In this document: piece by piece, positions 54,927 to 63,984 of the stretch | Layout: every line of letters starts with the position of its first letter | Numbering within the stretch: the first letter of the stretch is position 1 | Source: Aeromonas bestiarum | GTDB lineage: Bacteria > Pseudomonadota > Gammaproteobacteria > Enterobacterales > Aeromonadaceae | Assembly (NCBI RefSeq): GCF_000819745.1 | Contig: NZ_CDDA01000041.1 | Coordinates: 51,074 to 115,073, forward strand | Direction: 5' to 3' | Length of the DNA: 64,000 nt | Notes under the pieces: model-generated | What the model saw: the letters and a program-made list of their open reading frames with translations, nothing else | Databases searched by the model: none | Told to the model about the DNA's origin: nothing | Translations under genes and position numbers: made by a program

Positions 54927-55706
54927 ATGGAATTGGAACTGTACACGCTTGTCGCCCTGTTCGGGGTGGCGCTCATCGCCGGCTTTATCGACGCCATCGC
55001 CGGCGGCGGCGGTCTCCTGACGGTGCCGGCCCTGCTGGCCACCGGCATGCCGCCGGCCCTGGTGCTCGGCACCAACAAGCTGCAGAGCAGTTTTGGCTCC
55101 TTCTCCGCCACCTGGTTCTATGCCCGCAAGGGGCTGCTGGAGTGGGCCATGATCTGGCCTGCGGTGATCTGCACCTTCATCGGCGCCGCCATCGGCACCC
55201 TGGCGGTGCAGACCATAGACGCCGCCATCCTGGAGCGGCTGCTGCCCTTCCTGCTGATGGCCTTTGCCTGCTACTTCTTCTTCTCCCCCCGGGTGAGCGA
55301 TGCCGAGAGCCAGCGCCGCCTCACCCCCATGCTGTTCGCCTTGCTGGTGGGCGGCGGGGTGGGTTTTTATGACGGTTTCTTCGGGCCGGGTACGGGGTCG
55401 TTCTTTGCCATCGGCTTCGTGGCCCTGGCGGGCTTTGGCATGGCGCGGGCCACGGCCCACACCAAGTTGCTCAACTTGACCTCCAACATCGCCTCCCTGC
55501 TGTTTTTCGCCCTCGGTGGCAAGGTGGTGTGGAGCGTCGGCTTCTGCATGGCGCTGGGCCAGTTTATCGGCGCCCGTGCCGGCTCCAAGCTGGTGTTGAA
55601 GAAAGGGGTCAAGCTCATCAAGCCGCTGCTGGTGACCGTCTCCCTGCTGATGTCCGCCAAGCTGGTGTGGAGCCAGTATCCCGAGCTGTTTGCCTGGCTG
55701 GTGTAA
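54927..55706 (+). CDS. yfcA: TSUP family sulfite exporter/anion permease (TauE/SafE, YfcA-like)
   Basis: The 259-residue protein has about eight hydrophobic segments arranged as an inverted repeat, as in the TauE/SafE transporter family. Each half opens with a Gly-rich helix: AGFIDAIAGGGGLLTVPALL near residues 18-37 and GGGVGFYDGFFGPGTGSFF near 140, and a second shared motif is GTNKLQSSFGS and HTKLLNLTSN near 49 and 172. Substrates of this family are usually sulfonates or sulfite, but YfcA has no assigned one. The start at 54927 is the family N-terminus. A palindromic terminator separates it from the converging LysR gene. Confidence 0.9.
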   Translation: MELELYTLVALFGVALIAGFIDAIAGGGGLLTVPALLATGMPPALVLGTNKLQSSFGSFSATWFYARKGLLEWAMIWPAVICTFIGAAIGTLAVQTIDAAILERLLPFLLMAFACYFFFSPRVSDAESQRRLTPMLFALLVGGGVGFYDGFFGPGTGSFFAIGFVALAGFGMARATAHTKLLNLTSNIASLLFFALGGKVVWSVGFCMALGQFIGARAGSKLVLKKGVKLIKPLLVTVSLLMSAKLVWSQYPELFAWLV

Positions 55707-55731
55707 CGGCCGCTTCGTGGCATGAGCCAGC

Positions 55732-55766
55732 CAACAGGGCCCGATCCGCTGGATCGGGCCCTGTTG
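55732..55766. terminator. Bidirectional terminator between yfcA and the LysR gene
   Basis: CAACAGGGCCCGATCC and its complement form a 16-base-pair stem with a GCT loop, followed by moderately T-rich sequence on both sides. Confidence 0.82.
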
Positions 55767-55777
55767 CTTGGTGGCGC

Positions 55778-56650
55778 TCACATGGTCAGCGGGCGGAAAT
55801 GGGTCTGCAGGGCCTGCACCAGATGGGCAATCCGTGCGCGCTTGAGGCTGTTTGGCCGGTAGACCAGGTGCAGCGGGCGGGCGAGCCCGGGCAAGGGACG
55901 CGCCTTCTCTCCCTGTTCCCCCACCAGCGCCAGCAGGCCGGCCGGCAGCAGTACGGGCCCTATGCCCGCCTTGGCCAGTTCGATCAATGCCAGATAGGAG
56001 TCCAGCTCCATGGCGGGCACCATGCCCAATTGCGCCAGGGGTTCACGCAGGTAGCGGTTGGAGGGGTTATCCAGATCCATGGTCAGGATCTTGCGCCTGT
56101 GCCCCTGCTCGAACGGCCGCTGATCTGCCGGCACCCCCTCATCCTGATCGTTTCCCACCAGATAGAAGGGCTCCTCCAGCAACAGCTCGGCTCCCAGGCC
56201 ATGGCCGGGAGGCAGGCGTCCGGCACAGATGCCGAGCAGGGCGTCGCCACTGCGCACCCGCGCCAGGATCACCGGGGTGTGATGGGTGGAGAGGGCAATA
56301 TGAGGATCGCGGCCGAGGTAGTCGTGCATGAAGCGGGCGAGGTAGCCCGCCAGCAGGGTTTCGGAGCAGGCGACGGGCAGGGGAGTCAGATCGGTGAGGG
56401 TCTGGCTGTCGGCCAGCACCCCCTTCATCTCGGCGAGACTCGGGGCCACCCGGTCGAGCAGCTCCTGCGCCTGCGGGGTGAGCCGGATCTGGCGACCATC
56501 CGGCTCGATCAGCTTCTTGCCGAGGCGCTGCTCCAGCTGGGCGATGCGCTTGCTCACCGCCGACTGGCTGATGTAGAGGCGACTGGCCACCTTGGCCATG
56601 GTGCCTTCGCTTGCCAGCAGACTGAGTGTCTCCAGCCCTTCCAGTAACAT
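55778..56650 (-). CDS. LysR family transcriptional regulator
   Basis: The 290-residue product has the N-terminal winged helix-turn-helix MAKVASRLYISQSAVSKRIA near residues 18-37, with the second helix SQSAVSKRIAQLEQRLGKKL typical of the family, then a substrate-binding domain. A start nine codons upstream (56674) is possible, but GGGGGCAGG sits five bases ahead of the ATG at 56650, which is preferred. LysR proteins usually control an adjacent divergent gene, yet here the neighbours are yfcA (converging) and the EamA transporter (upstream on the same strand), so the target is unclear. Confidence 0.88.
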   Translation of the reverse strand: MLLEGLETLSLLASEGTMAKVASRLYISQSAVSKRIAQLEQRLGKKLIEPDGRQIRLTPQAQELLDRVAPSLAEMKGVLADSQTLTDLTPLPVACSETLLAGYLARFMHDYLGRDPHIALSTHHTPVILARVRSGDALLGICAGRLPPGHGLGAELLLEEPFYLVGNDQDEGVPADQRPFEQGHRRKILTMDLDNPSNRYLREPLAQLGMVPAMELDSYLALIELAKAGIGPVLLPAGLLALVGEQGEKARPLPGLARPLHLVYRPNSLKRARIAHLVQALQTHFRPLTM

Positions 56651-56710
56651 CCTGCCCCCTAGTGTTGCCATCACGCAGATCGAATGGCGCTACCTTAGGG
56701 GCTGACGGCC

Positions 56711-57628
56711 TCAGGAGCAAGTGTCGTTCGCTGCCTTGGCTGGCCGCCAGCGCCACTCCCGCACGGGCGGGGCGAAGATCACCAGGTTGCCGAGCAGGCT
56801 GATCACCACTCCCACCACAGAGACAGTTTGCCAGACGAATCCCTCATAGAAGGTGGAAAGAGTCAGTGCCACCAGGGGAAACAGCACTGTGGCGTAGGAG
56901 GCCTTGCTGGCACCAATCCGGCCCACCAGCGTGAGGTAGGCGGTGAAGGCGATGACAGAGCCGAACAGGGCGAGATAAACCATGGCCGCCAGATAGTGAC
57001 CGTCGGTCGGTATGGTGAGGGACTGGCCGAGCAGGGTAACCCAGCCCAGCAACAGCACGACCCCGTACACCATGCCCCAGGGCACCAGTTGCAGCACGTG
57101 GTAGCCGTGGCGCTGGCCGCGGGCAGAGACCAGGTTGCCCAGCGAGAAGCAAAGGGTGCCGCCACAGGCCAGCAGCAACCCCTTCCAGCCGTTTGCACCC
57201 AGTTGCGCATCCGCCAGCACGGGCCAGAACAGCAGCAGGGTGCCAAGCAGCCCCAGCAAGGATCCTTGCAGCCAGCGCAGGTTGGGGCGTTTGCCCTCGA
57301 ACAGCCAGAGATTGAGACCGTTGAAGATGCTGGCACTGGCGAAGATCACCGCCGACAGGCCACTCGGAATATAGAGGGTGGCGTGATAGAAGCAGAGGAA
57401 GTTGGTGGAAAAGAGCAGGGCACCGAGCAGGGCCGCGTAGCGCTGGCCCGCCCAGGGCAGACGCGGGAAACGGCCGCTGACGGTGAGCAGGGCAAACAGC
57501 GCCAGCGCCGCCAGCAGGAAGCGATAGAGCACGGACACCTCGATGGGAATGGGGCCGAGCTGCCAGGCGATGGCGATCCAGGTGCTGCCCCAGATAAGGA
57601 CGGTGGCAAGGTAGAGCAGTAGGTTCAT
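56711..57628 (-). CDS. EamA/DMT family transporter
   Basis: The 305-residue product has ten hydrophobic segments with the internal EamA repeat: MNLLLYLATVLIWGSTWIAI near residues 1-20 and LVPWGMVYGVVLLLGWVTLL in the second half. Drug/metabolite exporters of this family move amino acids, sugars or other small molecules; the substrate is unknown. The start at 57628 is chosen because it begins with the conserved membrane segment; the longer frame upstream is not membrane-like. The gene is divergent from the AraC-type gene across 164 bases, an arrangement that often places a transporter under the regulator's control. Confidence 0.88.
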   Translation of the reverse strand: MNLLLYLATVLIWGSTWIAIAWQLGPIPIEVSVLYRFLLAALALFALLTVSGRFPRLPWAGQRYAALLGALLFSTNFLCFYHATLYIPSGLSAVIFASASIFNGLNLWLFEGKRPNLRWLQGSLLGLLGTLLLFWPVLADAQLGANGWKGLLLACGGTLCFSLGNLVSARGQRHGYHVLQLVPWGMVYGVVLLLGWVTLLGQSLTIPTDGHYLAAMVYLALFGSVIAFTAYLTLVGRIGASKASYATVLFPLVALTLSTFYEGFVWQTVSVVGVVISLLGNLVIFAPPVREWRWRPAKAANDTCS

Positions 57629-57792
57629 GAGGGATCCGTTGCGTGAAGAGGGCATGAGGATCAGCATGGCGCGGGCCGGAGCGACTGGCTTGCACCATCT
57701 TGCGGTTTTTTCCGCAGGGTCGCAGCGTTTGGTCCAGCGGCGCGGTAAGATGGCCATCAGGCATGAAGGGCGGGGCATAAAGGGTGCAGCAG

Positions 57793-58671
57793 ATGAGAGG
57801 GGCAGGGGTATTCGATGCACTGGTCAGCACGGGGGCGCGGCTGGAAGACTCCTGCTGGCTGGAGCCCGGCCTTGGGGTGGCCAGCTGGCGCAACCGCTAC
57901 GATCAGACCCGCTACCACAAGCCGGGCCACCACACCCTGAGCGTCTATCTGCAGGGGGGCGAGCAGACCGAGCGCCTCGATGGCCCCGGCGGTCATGGCG
58001 GTACCGGCAAGGTGTGCATCATGCCGGACCACCACAGATCCGAGTGGCTGGTGCGCGAAGAGTTCCGCTTCTTCCACCTCTACTTCACCCCGGCCCACCT
58101 CACCCGCATCGCCGAGCAGGCCTGCGACAAGGAGGGGCGCCATCTGCTGCTGGAAGACAAGACCTTCATCGACGACCCGCAGGCGGCGGCACTGGTGCAG
58201 GCCCAGCTGATGAAGCTGGAGTGGCAGCACGGTGTCGATCGCATGGCGCTCTCCCACGGTGCCTGGATGCTGATGCTGCACGCCTACCGCCACCACACAC
58301 GGGAGGCGCCGAGCCTGCCCGAGGTGCGTGGCGGCCTGGCACCCGGGGTGATCCGGCGGGTGCAGGAGTACCTGCTGGCCCATCTGGCCGAGCCCGTCAC
58401 CCTGGCCCAGCTGGCACAGGAGGCGGGCCTCAGCGAATACCACTTCGCCCGCATGTTCGGCCAGAGTCTGGGGTGTCCGCCCCATCGCTACCTGCAGGGG
58501 CTGCGCCTCAAACGGGCCAAGCAGCTGCTGGCAGGCCCCGAGCCCCTGGCCAGCATCGCCATCTTGTGCGGCTTCTCTTCCCAGGCCCACTTTGGCAACC
58601 GTTTTCGCGAGGCATTTGGCCTCACGCCGGGCCAGTGGCGCGCGCAATTGTCATCCTATCGTCACAGATAA
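57793..58671 (+). CDS. AraC family transcriptional regulator
   Basis: The 292-residue product has an N-terminal cupin-like sensing domain with YDQTRYHKPGHHTLSVYLQG near residues 36-55, and a C-terminal pair of helix-turn-helix motifs: VTLAQLAQEAGLSEYHFARM and the following LASIAILCGFSSQAHFGNRF, which is the signature of the family. The ATG at 57793 is chosen; a GTG three codons upstream is possible. Its position, divergent from the EamA transporter, suggests it controls that gene and perhaps its own. The inducer is unknown. Confidence 0.9.
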   Translation: MRGAGVFDALVSTGARLEDSCWLEPGLGVASWRNRYDQTRYHKPGHHTLSVYLQGGEQTERLDGPGGHGGTGKVCIMPDHHRSEWLVREEFRFFHLYFTPAHLTRIAEQACDKEGRHLLLEDKTFIDDPQAAALVQAQLMKLEWQHGVDRMALSHGAWMLMLHAYRHHTREAPSLPEVRGGLAPGVIRRVQEYLLAHLAEPVTLAQLAQEAGLSEYHFARMFGQSLGCPPHRYLQGLRLKRAKQLLAGPEPLASIAILCGFSSQAHFGNRFREAFGLTPGQWRAQLSSYRHR

Positions 58672-58733
58672 CGCTGAGACTCTGGGTAAAACAGGTGTAC
58701 CATCTACCACTTACCCATTGAAAGGAATGCCCA

Positions 58734-58856
58734 TTGAATTATCGCAAACGTCAGACCCGTACCCGCCACCTGTGGTTCAGCCACTGGAATGCCCCCCAAG
58801 ATCGCACCTGTATTCCCACCCCTCCCGAACCCGTAGTGCCTCACAGTTCCCGCTGA
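58734..58856 (+). CDS. Possible 40-residue basic small protein upstream of ybjD
   Basis: A short frame starting with TTG at 58734 and preceded by AGGA seven bases upstream encodes (M)NYRKRQTRTRHLWFSHW then NAPQDRTCIPTPPEP and a stop at 58856. It is strikingly rich in arginine and aromatic residues near the start and in proline near the end. Codon choice looks normal for this genome. It is not a shadow of a gene on the other strand. No family is recognised. The next gene, ybjD, begins 77 bases later on the same strand. A real gene is plausible but unproven. Confidence 0.4.
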   Translation: MNYRKRQTRTRHLWFSHWNAPQDRTCIPTPPEPVVPHSSR

Positions 58857-58933
58857 AAATCGACACGACCCGATAGGATTTTTCCGGCAACTTTGCCACT
58901 ATTGCGCCATCAGGATGGACTGGATATGGCCGC

Positions 58934-60571
58934 ATGTTTCTGGAACGCATTGAAGTCAAAGGTTTTCGCGGGATAAATCGCCTCTCGCTCGGGCTGGATA
59001 ACACCACGGTTCTCATCGGTGAGAACGCCTGGGGCAAGTCCAGTCTGCTGCGCGCCCTCTGGTGCCTGTTGGGGCAGGATGCCGAACCCTATCAGTTCGA
59101 GGCCGACGATTTTCACCAGCCGGAAGACCCCGAACTCGCCCCCGCCCGCAATCTGCAACTGGTGCTCACCTTCAGTGAGCACAGACCCCAGATGTGCCTG
59201 CACTCCCATCGTCTGGCCCGGCTGGGCGCCTCCTGGGTCAAGCACAAAGACAAATTCCACCGCATCCACTATCGCGCCAGCGCCGAGCTGGAGGCCGACG
59301 GCTCCGTGACCACCACCCATGACTTTCTCGACGGCATCGGCAAGAGCCTGCCCATCGACAATGCCCATGAACTGGTCTGCCTGCTGATCACCATGAACCC
59401 GGTATTCCGGCTGCGGGATGCCCGCACCGCCCGCAGCGGGGTGGAGGTGCTGAAGTGGAGCGATCTGTCGCAGAACCGGCTGAGTCAGCTGGCCAACAAG
59501 CTGATCGACGAGCCCCAGCGCATCGGCGAGCCAGAGCTCAAAGAGGCGTTGCAGGCGGTGCGCCAGCTGATGGATCACTACTTCAATGCCCTTGCCCCCA
59601 TCAAGAACAAGCCCCGCAGCCAGCGGGACATAGTCAATCGCCCCATGACGCTGCGCAACCCCGGCAATCTGCAGGCACTGCTACGCAATGCCGACAACCG
59701 GGCGCTGCAGCTGGCGATGGCGGGCATGGCAGCCACTCTGCTCAACGCCCGTGGCAACCGCGAGCTGGAGCAGGGCGCGCGCCCCATCATGATCCTGGAA
59801 GATCCCGAGAGTCGTCTGCACCCCACCATGCTGGCTCTGGCCTGGGGCCTGCTCGAACAATTGCCTGGCCAGAAATTGCTCACCACCAACTCGGGCGACT
59901 TGCTCTCCTCCCTGCCCCTGAATCAGGTGCGCCGTCTGGTGCGCCGCCAGCAGGACATCGTCTGCCATCAGCTCGGTGGCGAGCGTTACAGCAGCGATGA
60001 CTTGCGCAAGATTGCCTTTCACGTGCGCATCAACCGCCCCATGTCGATGTTTGCCCGCTGCTGGTTGCTGGTGGAGGGGGAGACAGAGATCTGGCTGCTC
60101 TCCGAGCTGGCCCAGATCTGCGGTTACAGCCTGCGGGCGGAAGGGGTGCGCATCATAGAGTTCGCCCAGTGCGGCCAGTCACCCCTCATCAAGGTGGCGC
60201 GCGACTTTGGCATCGAGTGGCATCTGCTCACCGATGGCGACGAGGCGGGGATCAAATACGCCACCTCGGCCCGGGCGCTGCTCAAGGGGGAGCGGGAGCG
60301 GGATCGGTTGACCCAGCTGCCGGCGGCGGACATAGAGCACTATCTCTATCACAATGGCTTCGAGGCGGTGTTCAGGCGCGAGGCCGGCGTCGGCGGCCGC
60401 TCGACCCTCAACGCCGGGCGCATTATCAACAAGGCGATTCATCACCGCAGCAAGCCGGGCATGGCGCTGGCGGTGGTGGAGGAGGCGGAACGCCTGGGCG
60501 GCGAGCACATCCCGCCGGTGATCCGCCAGATGTTTGCCAAGGTGGTGGCGCTGGCGCGCGGTCAGGGCTGA
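58934..60571 (+). CDS. ybjD: OLD-family ATP-dependent endonuclease YbjD
   Basis: The 545-residue protein matches the overcoming-lysogenisation-defect family: an N-terminal ABC-type ATPase with Walker A GENAWGKSS (Lys35), followed by a C-terminal Toprim nuclease domain. The Toprim motif LLVEGETE places the catalytic glutamate at 381, and TDGDEAGIKY gives Asp434 and Asp436. A signature-like region, ILEDPESRLHPTMLALAWGL, lies near residue 285. It closely tracks E. coli YbjD. The family is often linked to phage defence or DNA repair; a solitary OLD gene like this usually has no TerB or helicase partner, and none lies here. The ATG at 58934 starts MFLERIEVKGFRGINRLSL. Confidence 0.92.
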   Translation: MFLERIEVKGFRGINRLSLGLDNTTVLIGENAWGKSSLLRALWCLLGQDAEPYQFEADDFHQPEDPELAPARNLQLVLTFSEHRPQMCLHSHRLARLGASWVKHKDKFHRIHYRASAELEADGSVTTTHDFLDGIGKSLPIDNAHELVCLLITMNPVFRLRDARTARSGVEVLKWSDLSQNRLSQLANKLIDEPQRIGEPELKEALQAVRQLMDHYFNALAPIKNKPRSQRDIVNRPMTLRNPGNLQALLRNADNRALQLAMAGMAATLLNARGNRELEQGARPIMILEDPESRLHPTMLALAWGLLEQLPGQKLLTTNSGDLLSSLPLNQVRRLVRRQQDIVCHQLGGERYSSDDLRKIAFHVRINRPMSMFARCWLLVEGETEIWLLSELAQICGYSLRAEGVRIIEFAQCGQSPLIKVARDFGIEWHLLTDGDEAGIKYATSARALLKGERERDRLTQLPAADIEHYLYHNGFEAVFRREAGVGGRSTLNAGRIINKAIHHRSKPGMALAVVEEAERLGGEHIPPVIRQMFAKVVALARGQG

Positions 60572-60759
60572 TCCGTCCGTCTGCACCCTGGCGCAGGAGA
60601 ATGCAGGCCAGGGGAATCGCCCCTTTTGTCCCGGCAGGCTGGCCACCCACTTCTTTGCCGGTGGTTGCAGGGATTGGGGTTGGGAGTCGGTTTGGGTATA
60701 CTCGCCCCCTTCTCTGGCGCCCCACAGGCGCATCCCGAATCCTTGCTGCTGGAGGCGTC

Positions 60760-61479
60760 ATGTTCGTCCAACTCCCTTTTTGGCTCTTTCCCCTGACCGG
60801 ATTGATGGCGCTGGGGGCGCTCATCGCCCTCGGCCTGGTATTGTGGCGCGGTGACATCTGCCCGGGCCAGCGCTCGCGGATCACGGCCCAGCTCTTCTCC
60901 ATCTGGGTGATCACCGGCCTCTCCCTGATGCTGGCGGTGGAGGCCAGGGTGGCGAGCTGGTTGATCTGGAGCGGGGGGGGCGCCCTGATCCTGGGGATAG
61001 TGCTGTCGCTGGCCCAGTCCCGGCTGGAGGGCAAGCGAGCCATCCCGTCCACCCTGCTCTGGCTGCCGGCCATGCCGCTGCTGGTCTATGGCGTCGGCTT
61101 GCTGCAAATCCAGGGCTGGCTGAGCGGCCTGCTGCAGATGATCTTGCTGGGGGCGGCCTTCGCGCACCTGATGCTGCTGCGGGCGCGTCACCGCCTGCAG
61201 GCCTTCAACCTGTTGCTGCCGGTGGCCGGGCTGGTGGCTGCCATCCTGAGCCTGCTCTGGCTGGCGGTGCTGGTGGGCTGGCAGGGCAGTGGCGCTGCGC
61301 TGGATGGCCTGATCCCCGGCGTGCTGACCCAGGCCAGCTTGCTGATTGCGGCCCTGCTGCTCTGGTTCAGCCCCATCTATCAACAGCGGGAGACGGCGCC
61401 CGTGGTGGTCTCCACCGCCCTGTGCGGCCTTATCATTGCCCAGATAGCGGCGACCAGCGTGCTGCACCAGCTGGCCTGA
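60760..61479 (+). CDS. Integral membrane protein of unknown function
   Basis: The 239-residue product has about eight hydrophobic segments beginning MFVQLPFWLFPLTGLMALGA, with short loops and few charged residues. It has no obvious family motif I can name. The ATG at 60760 is preceded by GGAGG. It lies 188 bases after ybjD on the same strand, so it may have a separate promoter, and a strong terminator follows. Nothing in the neighbourhood indicates its role. Confidence 0.75.
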   Translation: MFVQLPFWLFPLTGLMALGALIALGLVLWRGDICPGQRSRITAQLFSIWVITGLSLMLAVEARVASWLIWSGGGALILGIVLSLAQSRLEGKRAIPSTLLWLPAMPLLVYGVGLLQIQGWLSGLLQMILLGAAFAHLMLLRARHRLQAFNLLLPVAGLVAAILSLLWLAVLVGWQGSGAALDGLIPGVLTQASLLIAALLLWFSPIYQQRETAPVVVSTALCGLIIAQIAATSVLHQLA

Positions 61480-61502
61480 TCGCACCTCGCATGCATGAAT
61501 GA

Positions 61503-61537
61503 AAAAAGCCCCCCTGAGTCGTTCAGGGGGGCTTTTT
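61503..61537. terminator. Bidirectional terminator between the membrane protein gene and glgX
   Basis: A 15-base-pair hairpin with arms AAAAAGCCCCCCTGA and its complement encloses a five-base loop, with T runs on both strands, between converging genes. Confidence 0.93.
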
Positions 61538-61555
61538 GCTGGCCGCAACCCGGGC

Positions 61556-63619
61556 CTAGTAGAAGTCGTCGGCCCCGCAGATAAAGAGGCAGCTGCTGCG
61601 TGGCTGGGCCAGGTATTCCCGGGTCAGCCCCTCCAGCGGCATGCCGAAGGTGCAGATGTCATGGGGTGAGGGCAGGGCGGTATCCAGGATCCGGCGCCAG
61701 TAGCCACCGACTCCCTTGGGCGGGCTCGGCAGGTTGAAGGTGAGCGGCTCCCAGTAGGCGTTGAACAGCACATAGAGCGCCAGCTTGGTTTCGCTGGAGA
61801 GCGCCGACATGGCGATGGCGTGGGAGTGGGGGCTGAAGTCCGGCTGGGCGGCATTGACCCCGTGCCAGCAGATCTCGCTGTGACGCAGGATCTCGGTCAG
61901 CGACAGCGGCATGCTCTCCTGCTCGGGTCGCTGGAACAGGTGCTTGCGATACTGGATCAGCTCCTTCATGAAGCGGAACATCTCCTGTCCCATGACGCTG
62001 GGTTGCCAGTTCATCCAGCAGGTCTCGTTGTCCTGGCAGTAGCCGTTGTTGTTGCCGTGCTGGGTGCGCAGCACCTCGTCCCCCATCAGCAGCATGGGAG
62101 AGCCTACCGACAGCAGGGTCGCCACCATCATGTTCTTGGCCTGACGCACCCGCAGGGCATTGATCTGGGGATCCTCGGTCGGCCCCTCCTGGCCATGGTT
62201 CCAGCTGAAGTTGTGATCGCAGCCATCCCGGTTCTCTTCACCGTTGGCCTCGTTGTGCTTGTGATCATGGCTGGCCCAGTCCCACAGGGTGAAGCCGTCG
62301 TGGCAGGTGACGAAGTTGATGCTCTTCTCCGGATCGGCGTGGTGATAGTGGTAGATGTCCGGGCTGCCGCACAGTCGCTCCACGAAGGTGGCGACGGCGT
62401 TGTCATCCCCGCGCAGGAAGTGGCGCACATCGTCCCTGAACTGGCCGTTCCATTCACGCCAGCGCGCGCCGGCCAGGCTGCCCACCTGATAGAGGCCCCC
62501 GGCATCCCAGGCCTCGGCGATGAGCTTGATGTCGGCGATGCGAGGATCCGTGTCTATGGTGCGCAGGGTTGGTGCATTGGCCTGGGGCATGCCGGACTCG
62601 TCCCGCGACAAGATGGCGGCCAGATCGAATCGAAAGCCGTCCACGTGCATCTCCTGGCGCCAGAAGTGGAGGCTGTCCATGATCATGCGCAGCACCACCG
62701 GATGGGCGCCGTTGAAGGTGTTGCCGCAGCCCGAGTAGTTGGTGTCCTTCTGGTTGCTGTCGAGTATGTAGTAAGCCTCGTTGTCTATGCCGCGAAACGA
62801 GAAGGTGGGGCCATCATCGCCCCCCTCGGCGGTGTGGTTGTAAACCACGTCCAGGATCACCTCGATATTGGCCCTGTGCAGCGCCTTGACCATGTCGCGA
62901 AACTCGGTGAGCGGATCGGGGCCGCTGGCATATTGGGCGTGGGGGGCAAAAAACGACATGGGGCTGTAGCCCCAGTAGTTGGAGAGCCCCTTGGGGGCAT
63001 CCTGGGGATCGAACTGGAACACAGGCAGCAGCTCGACGGCGGTGACGCCGAGGGATTGCAGGTAGGGGATCTTGTCGATGAGGCCAAGATAGGTGCCGCG
63101 CAGGGCGGGATCCACCCCTGAGCTTGGCGACTTGGTAAATCCCCCCAGATGCAGCTCGTAGATCACCGAGCGGGAGAGGGAGTGGGCGGGCAGCTTGTCC
63201 CCTTCCCAGTCGTAGTCGCGGGTATCCACCACCCGGTTCTTGGCACACACAGCCAGGTTGCTGCCGGGGCGGGCCGCGGCCCAGCGGTCGTAAGTCGGCC
63301 CCAGCTCAATGCTGCGACCATAGGGATCCAGCAGCACCTTGTCCGCATCGAAGCGGGTGCCGTAGTAGGGACGCCAGGGGCCCTGAATGCGATAGGCGTA
63401 GCGCTGACCCAGTGGCAGGCCTTCTATATGGATGTGCCAGTAGTAAGCGGTGCGGTTGAGACGGGGTGACAAAGGGATCACCTCAGGGGTGGTATCGTCG
63501 GCACTGGCGAACAGCAGCAGTTCGACCCGACTGGCCAGGCGGGCCCAGATGGCAAAGTTGACGCCGTCGTGCTCGGGTGTGGCCCCCAATTGACGGCAAT
63601 GACCGGCGGATATGCGCAT
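61556..63619 (-). CDS. glgX: Glycogen debranching enzyme GlgX
   Basis: GlgX hydrolyses alpha-1,6 branches of phosphorylase-limit dextrin. The 687-residue product begins MRISAGHCRQLGATPEHDG, has an N-terminal glycan-binding module, and then a GH13 barrel. The conserved regions are present: VILDVVYNHTAEG near residue 255, VDGFRFDLAAIL near 326 with the nucleophile aspartate, LIAEAWDAGG near 363 with the acid/base glutamate, and FVTCHDGFTLWDWASHDHKH near 430 with the transition-state aspartate. The start at 63619 is preceded by a weak TAGGTTTATC; an extension to 63649 is less likely. It acts with GlgP, which is encoded in this window at 24.6 kb. Confidence 0.95.
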   Translation of the reverse strand: MRISAGHCRQLGATPEHDGVNFAIWARLASRVELLLFASADDTTPEVIPLSPRLNRTAYYWHIHIEGLPLGQRYAYRIQGPWRPYYGTRFDADKVLLDPYGRSIELGPTYDRWAAARPGSNLAVCAKNRVVDTRDYDWEGDKLPAHSLSRSVIYELHLGGFTKSPSSGVDPALRGTYLGLIDKIPYLQSLGVTAVELLPVFQFDPQDAPKGLSNYWGYSPMSFFAPHAQYASGPDPLTEFRDMVKALHRANIEVILDVVYNHTAEGGDDGPTFSFRGIDNEAYYILDSNQKDTNYSGCGNTFNGAHPVVLRMIMDSLHFWRQEMHVDGFRFDLAAILSRDESGMPQANAPTLRTIDTDPRIADIKLIAEAWDAGGLYQVGSLAGARWREWNGQFRDDVRHFLRGDDNAVATFVERLCGSPDIYHYHHADPEKSINFVTCHDGFTLWDWASHDHKHNEANGEENRDGCDHNFSWNHGQEGPTEDPQINALRVRQAKNMMVATLLSVGSPMLLMGDEVLRTQHGNNNGYCQDNETCWMNWQPSVMGQEMFRFMKELIQYRKHLFQRPEQESMPLSLTEILRHSEICWHGVNAAQPDFSPHSHAIAMSALSSETKLALYVLFNAYWEPLTFNLPSPPKGVGGYWRRILDTALPSPHDICTFGMPLEGLTREYLAQPRSSCLFICGADDFY

Positions 63620-63774
63620 GATAAACCTACCCAAAACGAGGAGTGACAATCCAATTCAGTGTAGTGCGCCAAGCTGGCCCCAAACCTGCTTGTCTGAAAA
63701 AACAGCGCCCTGTTGCAAATTCCTTCAATTTGTGCCGCTTTAACCTACGAATGAAGTTTTTTTAGGATATTTAC

Positions 63775-63802
63775 TTGCAATCTGAGCGCTGGCGCCTATT
63801 AT
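63775..63802 (+). promoter_or_regulatory. Promoter of the initiator tRNA cluster
   Basis: TTGCAA at 63775-63780 and TATTAT at 63797-63802 are separated by 16 bases, followed by a GC-rich discriminator (GGCGACC) typical of stringently controlled stable-RNA promoters. Confidence 0.7.
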
Positions 63803-63815
63803 TGGCGACCTCAGA

Positions 63816-63892
<77 letters not shown>

Positions 63893-63984
63893 TCTGAGTT
63901 TCCGAGTCGACAACGCTGATTAAGGCATTGAAGATAAAGAAAATTCGAACTGGCTACTGCTCGGCCACTTCGGAAAAATACGGA

